A DNA stretch of 64,000 nucleotides, taken from contig NZ_JAUFQB010000062.1 in NCBI RefSeq assembly GCF_030409525.1, positions 1 through 64,000 of the forward strand, given 5' to 3'. Positions within the stretch are counted from its first letter, which is position 1. Every line of letters starts with the position of its first letter. The position numbers and the translations under genes are program-made. The notes beneath the pieces are model-generated. The model was given only the letters and a program-made list of their open reading frames with translations, made no database searches and had not been told where the DNA came from. Below are positions 18,314-26,800 of this stretch, piece by piece. Origin of the DNA: Kaistella yonginensis. Its GTDB lineage: Bacteria; Bacteroidota; Bacteroidia; Flavobacteriales; Weeksellaceae.

Positions 18314-18342
18314 GCAGGGGAGATCATATCTCCCCTGCTTTT
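18314..18342 (+). terminator. Intra-operon terminator/attenuator after csgA
   Basis: A perfect 11-base stem GCAGGGGAGAT (18314-18324) / ATCTCCCCTGC (18328-18338) with a CAT loop, followed by TTTT. It lies 22 bases after the csgA stop and 10 bases before the csgB-like ATG. The short T-run suggests partial termination, and the stem could also protect the 3' end of the csgA message. Confidence 0.85.
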
Positions 18343-18352
18343 AGCTGAACAA

Positions 18353-18757
18353 ATGAAAAAACCACTACTTATAATAGTTTTTATAATGCTTTTTCAATTC
18401 ATCAGTGCGCAAACGATTACGTTAAACAATATCAATAGTTCAAATATATTGGAGTATTACAAGCAAACTGAAATTAAGAATCTATCGCAGATCCAAAGCG
18501 TAAATATTTTGACTCAGAATGGAATTGGAAATACTGCAGAAACATATGACAAGACCCCAAAATATCTTAACCTTTCCCAGAATGGAAATTTTAATACTAC
18601 TTATTTTATTAACCCCAATAATTATCCAACAAATGCAGAAATTAGAATTAATGGGTCTGGAAATTATATTGACATTACTGGCACCAACAGCATTTCTGAT
18701 GGAATGAAAGTATACATTAATGCAAATGACATGACCCTATTTATGAGAAATTATTAA
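18353..18757 (+). CDS. csgB: CsgB-like minor curlin / nucleator candidate
   Basis: A 134-residue protein with a signal peptide (LLIIVFIMLFQFISAQ). The mature part has only a few curlin-like elements: LTQNGIGN and LSQNGNFN, and less regular INGSGNY. A short curlin next to the major subunit suggests a nucleator or cap comparable to CsgB, but the identity rests mainly on position and on these two motifs. The C terminus (VYINANDMTLFMRNY) ends in beta-like sequence. It is followed by csgE after about 10 bases. Confidence 0.65.
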   Translation: MKKPLLIIVFIMLFQFISAQTITLNNINSSNILEYYKQTEIKNLSQIQSVNILTQNGIGNTAETYDKTPKYLNLSQNGNFNTTYFINPNNYPTNAEIRINGSGNYIDITGTNSISDGMKVYINANDMTLFMRNY

Positions 18758-18767
18758 ACCCTTGAAA

Positions 18768-19484
18768 ATGAAAACTCTCATCGCAATTCTCGTCATATTT
18801 TTCTTTGTAAATAATTCATCTGCGCAGAATGGCCCAGAAATTACAGGAAAAATAATTACCGAACAAAATAATGAAATGCTGAAGATCAAAGGAACGGTCA
18901 CAAATAATTCAGCGATACATTATAATCTAAACTACATTTTGATTTCCGTAAAGACTGGGAAATCAGGAAATTCCTCCAATAAACAAAGTGGAAAATTTTC
19001 CATAAAACCCAACGAAGTAAAAGTGCTTTCGGAAAGTTCTATAAGAGTTTCCCGGAATGATGCTTTGAAAATGTATCTTTTTATTAAAGATGAACATAAC
19101 GAAAAAGTTATTTCAAAAGACAGCTTGGAAGTGAACCCTAATCAGTTTTCAGATCAAGTAAGCTACATTCCAGAAGCAAGTATTGAACTCACAGGACTAA
19201 CCGTTGACGATACAAAAACCAGAATGGGTCAAGCATTCTATGAAAGTTTTTTTAAAAAATACTCGCAATTTCCTAAAAAATATGAAGGAACGATTACCGT
19301 TTCAGAACTTCCATCCTTTGGAAGAAGTAGTAGAATAATAATCATTCAAAATGACCAAGTGATCTACAGTTTTCAAACGCAGCCCGATGATGAATTTCTG
19401 GCAGCAGAAAGTGACAAGGCTTTGGCATATTTGCTTGAATACAACTCCCAAAATAATTTACGAAATCGCGAATTCAAATACTAA
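18768..19484 (+). CDS. csgE: Curli export chaperone CsgE with an N-terminal CsgC/CsgH-like domain
   Basis: A 238-residue protein. The ATG at 18768 (MKTLIAIL) is preferred over a TTG two codons earlier. After the signal peptide (NNSSAQ), residues of about 25-120 form an Ig-like beta domain with the pattern YILISVKTGKSGNSSNKQSGKFSIKPNE, close in style to CsgH/CsgC, small periplasmic inhibitors of curlin aggregation. The second half (about 140-235) is CsgE proper: LTGLTVDDTKTRMGQAFYESF, YEGTITVSELPS, VIYSFQTQP. CsgE guides CsgA to the CsgG pore. E. coli CsgE is about 129 residues, so this is about twice as long and looks like a fusion. Confidence 0.85.
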   Translation: MKTLIAILVIFFFVNNSSAQNGPEITGKIITEQNNEMLKIKGTVTNNSAIHYNLNYILISVKTGKSGNSSNKQSGKFSIKPNEVKVLSESSIRVSRNDALKMYLFIKDEHNEKVISKDSLEVNPNQFSDQVSYIPEASIELTGLTVDDTKTRMGQAFYESFFKKYSQFPKKYEGTITVSELPSFGRSSRIIIIQNDQVIYSFQTQPDDEFLAAESDKALAYLLEYNSQNNLRNREFKY

Positions 19485-19490
19485 CAACTC

Positions 19491-19901
19491 ATGAAAAAAT
19501 TAATTTTATTACTACCCTTGTTCTTTTGCTTTGGTGTATCAGCACAACAATTTGTTTATAAAGCAATTAATCCCGCCTTTGGAGGTGACACCTTCAATTA
19601 CCAATGGTTAATGAGTTCTGCAACTTCCCAAAATCAATTTGACGAAGGTGATTCGCGAACAAACCTTTTTAAAGACCTTAATTCATTTAGCAGTTTTACG
19701 GACAGTTTAAACAGGCAAATCTTGAGTGAACTATCCCGAAAACTCTTTGGTGATAGCTTTGGTGATGGTGATTTAAAACCCGGTACCTATGTTTTCGGAT
19801 CCATGTATTTGGAAGTTACACAAACAACTCAAGGTCTGCTCATCAGTATATTGAACACCAGTACGGGTGAACAATCTCAAATTATAGTGCCTGGCGGATA
19901 A
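19491..19901 (+). CDS. csgF: Curli assembly protein CsgF
   Basis: A 136-residue protein with a signal peptide (CFGVSAQQ). The mature N terminus FVYKAINPAFGGDTFNYQWLM matches the CsgF signature F...NP.FGG, the part that inserts in the CsgG pore and narrows it. The C-terminal part contains ITLSILNTSTGEQSQI-like strands (here LLISILNTSTGEQSQ), typical of CsgF. It anchors the fibre nucleator at the cell surface. The gene begins 6 bases after csgE. Confidence 0.92.
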   Translation: MKKLILLLPLFFCFGVSAQQFVYKAINPAFGGDTFNYQWLMSSATSQNQFDEGDSRTNLFKDLNSFSSFTDSLNRQILSELSRKLFGDSFGDGDLKPGTYVFGSMYLEVTQTTQGLLISILNTSTGEQSQIIVPGG

Positions 19902-19917
19902 ACAAAATTTCAACCCT

Positions 19918-21288
19918 ATGAAAACATTAATAAAAATCTTAAGTCTCCTTATAATTATCTTCTCTTTTCACAGTTGTACCCTTTTCAATATTCCAACGAA
20001 TAAAGAAAAATCAACATTGGGCGAGGTTACAGCCTACACGCCTGAACTGAAAAACCTTCCTCCACCAAAAGATAAAATTGTGGTTGGCGTGTACAAATTC
20101 CGAGATCAAACGGGACAATATAAAGCTACTGAAAACGGGGCGAGTTGGAGTACAGCTATTCCACAAGGTACGACCGCAATACTTTTAAAAGTTTTAGAAG
20201 ACAGTCGCTGGTTTACTGCTATTGAAAGAGAAAATATAGGAAACTTAATGAATGAAAGACAGATTATTCGAAGTACCAGAAAGGAATATTCTGGAAACGA
20301 AAATGAAAACACAGCGCTACCACCGCTTCTTTTTGCGGGAATTATTCTCGAGGGTGGCGTTATTTCTTATGACACCAACGTCGTAACAGGCGGTATTGGA
20401 GCAAGATATTTTGGTTTAGGAGCAGGAGCACAGTACCGGCAGGATCGAATTACCGTTTACATTCGTGCTGTTTCTACCTCAACCGGAGAAATTCTTAAAA
20501 CAGTTTATACTTCAAAAACGATATTGTCTACCAGTTTTAACGGAAATTTTTTTAGGTTCATAGATACCGAAAGACTTTTGGAGTCTGATATTGGAATCAC
20601 ACAAAACGAACCGGTACAACTCGCAGTAACGGAGGCCATAGAAAAAGCAGTATATTCTTTAATTATAGAAGGAGTTAAAGATAATATCTGGGCAAATAAA
20701 CTACAAAAACCCAGCGACTTTAATAAAATTCTCGCCACTTATACTTCTGAAGAAAAGCTGAATGGAACTAGAATTATTGGTAATAAACCTCCTGAATATG
20801 ATCGTGGTAAACTGGCAGTATTTGGTAACATAGAAGGTTTCAAAATAAAAGGCGATTATGTAGAGGGCAAAATGAAATTAGGAGCAAAATTGGGCGTGAA
20901 ATATTTTATTACCGACCATATCAATGCTGAATTAAACTTCAACTCGTTGTCAATAGAAAATGCTGATATTTATAAAAAAGAGGCAATGGCTTCAGAAGTG
21001 AATTTAGAATATCTCTTTTTTCCCAAAATGAAATTTTCACCCTTTATTTACGGTGGATTCGGCAATTTATTCTTGCCGTCTAATACCGTATACAAAGCCC
21101 AATTTGGAGGTGGTTTAGAGTTTTTAATCAATAAAAACTTAGGGTTAAGAGCAGCAAGCCAATATGATTTAGGCTTTACCGATGATTGGGATGGATATGT
21201 AAATGGCAATCGGAAAGATATGGGCATACGAATAGGCATGGGCATGACTTTCTATTTCGGTTCTAAAAAAATTAAAAAACTAAACTGA
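19918..21288 (+). CDS. csgG: Curli secretion channel CsgG with a C-terminal beta-barrel-like extension
   Basis: A 456-residue lipoprotein (lipobox FHSC, Cys20). Residues of about 50-270 match CsgG: VVGVYKFRDQTGQYK, ILLKVLEDSRWFTAIERENIGNLMNERQIIR and GGIGARYFGLGAGAQYRQD, followed by the transmembrane hairpin strands. CsgG forms the nonameric outer-membrane pore for curli subunits. E. coli CsgG is 277 residues; here about 160 additional residues follow (about 290-456), with amphipathic strands and glycine-rich turns (KLGVKYFITDHINAELNF, FIYGGFGNLF, GIRIGMGMTFYFG), as in OmpA-like outer-membrane barrels. The stop overlaps the next ATG (TGATG). Confidence 0.9.
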   Translation: MKTLIKILSLLIIIFSFHSCTLFNIPTNKEKSTLGEVTAYTPELKNLPPPKDKIVVGVYKFRDQTGQYKATENGASWSTAIPQGTTAILLKVLEDSRWFTAIERENIGNLMNERQIIRSTRKEYSGNENENTALPPLLFAGIILEGGVISYDTNVVTGGIGARYFGLGAGAQYRQDRITVYIRAVSTSTGEILKTVYTSKTILSTSFNGNFFRFIDTERLLESDIGITQNEPVQLAVTEAIEKAVYSLIIEGVKDNIWANKLQKPSDFNKILATYTSEEKLNGTRIIGNKPPEYDRGKLAVFGNIEGFKIKGDYVEGKMKLGAKLGVKYFITDHINAELNFNSLSIENADIYKKEAMASEVNLEYLFFPKMKFSPFIYGGFGNLFLPSNTVYKAQFGGGLEFLINKNLGLRAASQYDLGFTDDWDGYVNGNRKDMGIRIGMGMTFYFGSKKIKKLN

Positions 21289-22781
21289 TGAAAAATATAT
21301 TTAAAATAAGTACTCTTTTTTTATTCCTTCTGCTGCTCAGTTCCTGTAGTGAAGATCTGGTTGACAAAGTACAAACAGCTACTTTAAAAGGAATTGTGAT
21401 TAAAAAAGGGACCAATCAACCGATTAAAAACGCGAAAGTTTTTACGACGCCATCTACACAAACAGTTTTCACAAAGGAAGATGGAAGTTTTGTCATAGAT
21501 AACCTTCCCTTGGGCGATTATTCTGTACGAGCGGAACTTACTGGGTATCTTACCAATTTTCAAGGGGTTAGTTTTAAAAATAACAACCAAGTGGTGAGTG
21601 TAGTTTTTGAAATGAGTGATGATGATTCATTAAACAGCTCTCCCTCCGTACCGGTTTTATTAAGTCCTGTAGACAACGCAGTTGATCAGCCCCTTGCAAT
21701 TAACTTAACGTGGGATTGCAATGATCCAGACTCTTTAGATGTTTTAAAATATAAAGTAGTGGTGAAAAATGATTTCGATACCACAGTTATTGAAGTTAAA
21801 GATGTGGTTGATAAACATTATTTTCTAGAAAATCTAAAATTTGGGGTTACCTATTACTGGCAGGTTTCAGTTTCCGACGGAATTAATCCAGAAGTTAATA
21901 GTCCTGTATTTCGGTTTAAAACGAGCACCGCACCAAACAATAGATATCATTACGTCAAGAAAAGCAATGGTAGCTATTACATCGTGTCTAGTAATGAAAC
22001 CAATGGTAATTTCCAGTATACGCCTTTTGACAAAAACAGTTGGCGCCCAAGGCTTAATCAGAATTCGAGATTGGTTGCGTTTTTACGAACCGTAGGGGGA
22101 AATGCCCAAATTTTTACGGCAAATCCAGATGGCTCTAATCCATTTCAAGTAACTGCCGTTCCCGTAGCAGGTTTTGATAACGCTGAAATCGATTTCAGCT
22201 GGAGCAAGAATGGAAAAGAATTTTTATATGCAAATTTTACCAAACTTTATAGAATTAATAAGGATGGTAGCGGGCTACAACTTGTTTATACGACTAGCGA
22301 TGGAAGCTTTATCTCTGAATGTGATTGGAGCTACGACGGAAGTAAAATAGCACTTAAAACCAACGATGCAAATGGGTATAACGTCAAGATTTACATCATC
22401 GACCTGCTCGGTAATACCGTAAAAACAATTTTAGAAAATGTTCCCGGCGCAGCAGGCGGTCTAAATTTCTCGGTTGATGGCAATTTATTATTGTATACCT
22501 ATGACATTTCTGGACATCAAGAAGATAACTATAGACAATTAAATTCCCACCTATTTATCTACAATGTATTAACGGATGATAATTTTGATCTTTCTGTTAT
22601 AAGTGATAAACCCGATGGAACGAATGATTTGGACCCGCGTTTTTCTCCAAACGATGCAGAAGTTATTTTTGTAAATACCTCAAATGATGGAATATCTGTG
22701 AAGAATATTGTTAAAATAAATTTACAAGGCAATAATAGAATAGACTTATTTCCCGATGCAGAAATGCCAGATTGGGAGTAA
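21288..22781 (+). CDS. Curli-operon lipoprotein with carboxypeptidase-like, FN3-like and propeller domains
   Basis: A 497-residue lipoprotein (LSSC, Cys20). Domains in order: a carboxypeptidase-regulatory-like beta sandwich (about 30-110; LKGIVIKKGTNQPIKNAKVFT, GSFVIDNLPLGDYSVRAEL), a fibronectin III-like domain (about 118-215; PVLLSPVDNAVDQPLAINLTW, VTYYWQVSVSDG) and a TolB/PD40-like beta-propeller (about 220-497) with repeated blades such as FTANPDGSNPFQV, CDWSYDGSKIALK and PRFSPNDAEVIFV. Its ATG overlaps the csgG stop, which implies translational coupling and a role in curli export or surface attachment. No such protein exists in the E. coli system. The role is inferred only from position. 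Confidence 0.8.
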   Translation: MKNIFKISTLFLFLLLLSSCSEDLVDKVQTATLKGIVIKKGTNQPIKNAKVFTTPSTQTVFTKEDGSFVIDNLPLGDYSVRAELTGYLTNFQGVSFKNNNQVVSVVFEMSDDDSLNSSPSVPVLLSPVDNAVDQPLAINLTWDCNDPDSLDVLKYKVVVKNDFDTTVIEVKDVVDKHYFLENLKFGVTYYWQVSVSDGINPEVNSPVFRFKTSTAPNNRYHYVKKSNGSYYIVSSNETNGNFQYTPFDKNSWRPRLNQNSRLVAFLRTVGGNAQIFTANPDGSNPFQVTAVPVAGFDNAEIDFSWSKNGKEFLYANFTKLYRINKDGSGLQLVYTTSDGSFISECDWSYDGSKIALKTNDANGYNVKIYIIDLLGNTVKTILENVPGAAGGLNFSVDGNLLLYTYDISGHQEDNYRQLNSHLFIYNVLTDDNFDLSVISDKPDGTNDLDPRFSPNDAEVIFVNTSNDGISVKNIVKINLQGNNRIDLFPDAEMPDWE

Positions 22782-22794
22782 TGTTTTCAAGGGG

Positions 22795-22827
22795 GCTGAG
22801 GATTAAACTCCTCAGCTTTCTTTTTTT
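22795..22827 (+). terminator. Terminator of the curli operon
   Basis: Stem GCTGAGGA (22795-22802) / TCCTCAGC (22809-22816), loop TTAAAC, followed by TTTCTTTTTTT. It lies 13 bases after the stop of the last operon gene. Confidence 0.88.
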
Positions 22828-22832
22828 AAAAG

Positions 22833-22864
22833 TTAAAAGCTGCCCAGAAATGAACAGCTTTTAA
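22833..22864 (-). terminator. Candidate terminator of the LuxR-type regulator gene
   Basis: A perfect 10-base inverted repeat TTAAAAGCTG (22833-22842) / CAGCTTTTAA (22855-22864). On the minus strand it is followed by CTTTTAAAAA, a modest T-run. It is 27 bases past the stop of the minus-strand regulator, back to back with the curli terminator. Confidence 0.6.
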
Positions 22865-22891
22865 TTATCAGCAATTGAAAATGATTTTAAT

Positions 22892-23551
22892 TTAATATTC
22901 TACCAATTTATTTTCCATGGCAAATTTGACCAGTTTAGAAGAACTGTTGAGATTAAATTTTAACATCATATTTCTTCGGTGCGACTCTACCGTATGTGTA
23001 CTTATAAATAATTTTTCGGCAATTTCCTTAGAACGCAGTCCATCGCAAATTAAAAGTAAAACTTCTTTCTCTCTCGCGGTTAAACCCTCTAATTTACCAT
23101 AAGTTCGCTCAGGCTGATCCTCTACGCTGCAAATTGAATTTAAAAGTAGATTTTTAACATCTGTATTGATGAATACTTTTCCAGCACTTACCTCTTTAAT
23201 GGATGCAAGAAACTCTTCGCTATCAGCTCCACTGCCAAGGAAACCTTTTATGCCTTTGTCGAAAATTCTTTTAATTGATTTTGCGTCGGCATTCATCGTA
23301 TGAACGATGATTTTTAACTTGGGATTCACTTGCATAAAATACTCAACCTGCCGAATCAGTTCCAATGAATTCAAACCCATAGAATTTAAGATTAGAATAT
23401 CATTTTCATCGAGATTCGATTCTTCAACTTTTTTAAAACTATCACAAGTTTCAACTTTAAAATTTTTTGTTAAGGCGCTTTGATTCAATAAAGCTTTCAT
23501 AGAATGTAGATACAATCTTTGCTGATCGTAGAGAATAACTTTGTTTTTCAT
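22892..23551 (-). CDS. LuxR/NarL-type regulator with degenerate receiver (CsgD-like candidate)
   Basis: A 219-residue protein. The C-terminal LuxR helix-turn-helix (about 155-215) is canonical: LTAREKEVLLLICDGLRSKEIAEKLFIS and THTVESHRRNMMLKF. The N-terminal half has a receiver fold, but the phospho-acceptor Asp is replaced by Asn56 (ILILNSMG), only one of the usual acidic pair remains (Asp9 in LYDQQ), and the conserved Lys is missing (GFLGSGADS). It is therefore probably not controlled by phosphorylation. E. coli CsgD, the curli activator, is also a LuxR-type protein with an atypical receiver. Its convergent position next to the curli operon makes curli control a reasonable inference. Confidence 0.85.
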   Translation of the reverse strand: MKNKVILYDQQRLYLHSMKALLNQSALTKNFKVETCDSFKKVEESNLDENDILILNSMGLNSLELIRQVEYFMQVNPKLKIIVHTMNADAKSIKRIFDKGIKGFLGSGADSEEFLASIKEVSAGKVFINTDVKNLLLNSICSVEDQPERTYGKLEGLTAREKEVLLLICDGLRSKEIAEKLFISTHTVESHRRNMMLKFNLNSSSKLVKFAMENKLVEY

Positions 23552-23837
23552 TGGTTAGTGTTTCCACGAAATTACAAAATAGTTCACTTAAAAACTAATA
23601 AAATTGTAACTTTAGTAAAATTATGACCAAATAAAACACTATATTTTATGGCATTGGCAACAAAATATTAAGATTCCTATATAGTTGATAATATCTATGA
23701 GCTCCATTGCGTAAAATAATCAGAGGTTAAGTGTTATAAATACCGCAAGTGTTTTCCCGAAAATTATACCAATTATCATCATCTTCAATCCATGATAATA
23801 CATAAAAATAGAAGTTTCGAATCTTGTAAAATTAACC

Positions 23838-26800
23838 TTAATTAAGGAAAATTTGATATTTCTGAGTTTCATTAAAAACTTCGAGTAGATCCCCATTCAC
23901 TTGAATCATTGTTTGCATACTCATCAATTCTATCTGAATCTCGTCATCCGGGTTTTTAATAAAGAAATTGAGCTTTTGCTCGCCTTTATGTTCACTAAAT
24001 TGACTTTGGAAAAATTCGATATCTGATTTTCTTAAATCATTAATGTCAACTACAACGGTCATTTTCTTTGCAAATTTTTCAAATGCTTCTTTAAGATCAA
24101 TAACATCGGTAATATTTACAAAAACCCGTCCGTCATTCGCTTGCGAAAATTTAACTTTAAAAATAACAAACCTTTGCACATCAATTTTATCTCTGAATTT
24201 CATATAATCCCGATCACCTAATCGAAAAGAATAACTTCCGCTATAGTCTTCCAGTAAAAGGAAAGCTACTTTTTCACCACTATTTTTACCATCCCTAATA
24301 CTGTATTCTGTAACCAAGCCAGCGACCATATATTCGGGTGTATTGTTTTTGAGTGCTTGTTTTTCTTTCCAACTTAACTTATCGTTATTAAACAAATCTG
24401 GTTGTTGATTTGCAAAAACTGAATTTTTAAACTGTTCGATTTCATCCAGATTTAGAAAATTAAAGTTTCCCCGAGGTTCAACAATTTTGCTGGTTTCTTC
24501 AATTAAAGCATCTTCCTCTCCTTCTAGGATGTCGGCTGGTAAGTCTACCAAATCATCGTCGGCATCATCAACTTCCAAAATCTCAATCGGCAAAGTAACT
24601 TTTTCTAATTCTAAGGTCTCTTCCTTTTTATGTTCCAAAATTTCTTTTTTACTCAAAGCGCCTTGCAAGAATTGAAACTGATATTTATATTCATCCAAAG
24701 GATGCGCAGAAAGATAGAAGCCGATGATTTCTTTTTCTTTATTCAGTTTATGCATGTTTTGCCATTCTGGCGCAGGATTAATTTTGGGTTGTTCAATCTG
24801 AACTTCGTCCGCAAAATCCGCAAACAAGGAATTTTCAATCTCATTTTTACTGTCCTGAAAACTGTGTCCGTACCTTAATAATTTTTCAATATTGGTTTTT
24901 CCAGTAGCATCAATATCAAAATATTGTGCCCGATGATAGCGATCAACTTCATCAAAAGCACCCGCAACGACCAAACTTTCAGCTACTCTTTTATTCATTT
25001 GCGAAGACGAAATCTTTTCGAAAAAATCATAAATATTTTTGTACCGTTCCATTTTTCTGGCAGCTACTATGGCCTCACTCGGACCTTCTCCAATTCCTTT
25101 AATCGCACCCAATCCAAAACGGATTTGTCCTTTTTCATTGACGGCAAATGCATATTGTGATTCGTTCACATCCGGACCTAAAACATCAACACCAATACTT
25201 TTACAATCCTCCATAAACAGAGTGATTTGCTTGGTATTATTAATGTTATTAGACATCACACTTGCCATATATTCCGCCGGATAATTAGCCTTTAAATAAG
25301 CCGTTTGATAGGCAATTAAAGCATAACAAGTCGAGTGGGATTTGTTGAAAGCATACTCTGCAAAGGCTTCCCAATCTTTCCAAATTTTATTAAGTTTGGT
25401 CTCATCCAGGTTATTTATTTTTCCACCTTCAATGAATTTAGGATACATCTTATCCAACACATCCCGTTGTTTTTTACCCATTGCTTTACGCAACGTATCG
25501 GCCTCGCCCTTTGTAAAGTTTGCTAGTTTTTGAGAAAGTAACATTACCTGCTCCTGATAAACCGTGATACCGTAGGTTTCTTCCAGATACTCTTTGGTTT
25601 CTTCTAAATCGTAAATGGTTTCCTCTACGCCATTTTTTCTATTGATAAATGCAGGAATATATTTAATAGGACCTGGGCGATACAAGGCATTCATTGCAAT
25701 TAAATCTGCAAATTCCGTCGGTTTCAGTTCGCGCATATATTTCTGCATACCCGGACTTTCATATTGGAAAATACCAACCGTTCTACCCTCTTTAAATAAT
25801 TGGTAGGTCTTGGCATCATCCAAGGGAATAGTGTCTGGATCAATCTCAATACCGTGTTTTTCTTTAATCAGTTTAATGGCATGTTTGATGATGGTCAACG
25901 TACGTAAACCCAAGAAATCCATCTTCAATAAACCCGCATTTTCTGCCACGGAGTTATCAAATTGCGATACCAAAATATCAGCATCTTTTGAGGCGATGGT
26001 TATGGGCACCAAATTTGAAATATCTTCCGGCGTAATAATGACTCCACAAGCATGGATTCCTGTATTACGAATACAACCTTCCATTTTTTGGGCTGCGGCA
26101 AGAACTTCATAGCGATCATCTTTTGGATTCGCCAAAATATCTTTCATTTCCTGCGCCAAAGCTTTATCTTCAGGGGCGAGTTTTTCAAATTTGGCAAATG
26201 CTTTTGCTATATTCATTCCGGGCACTGCGGGAATGAGCTTCGCAATATTATTGGTTTCAAAAATAGGAAGATCCAAAACCCGCCCTGCATCTTTAATAGC
26301 CGATTTTCCACCCAATACGGAATAGGTAATAATTTGAGCCACATTGTTTTTACCGTATTTCTCAACCACCCATTTAATTATTTTATCACGACCTTCATCG
26401 TCAAAATCAATATCGATATCAGGCATTGAAACCCTTTCTGGATTTAGAAAACGCTCAAATAGCAAATCATATTTAATGGGATCCACATTGGTAATTCCCG
26501 TGCAGTATGCTACTGCAGATCCGGCTGCAGATCCTCGTCCAGGGCCAACCCATACGCCCATGTTACGGGCTTCATTACAGAAATCCTGTACGATAAGAAA
26601 GTACCCCGGATATCCGGTGTTGGCAATAACTTCTAACTCAAAATCTAAGCGCTCTTTTATTTCATCGGTAATTTCAGGGTATCGTTTTTGAGCACCTTCA
26701 TAGGTTAAATACCTCAGATAGGCATTCTCGCCTCTTTTTCCACCATCAATTTTATCTTCATCACTCAAAAATTCTTGCGGGATCCCAAACTCGGGTAGCA

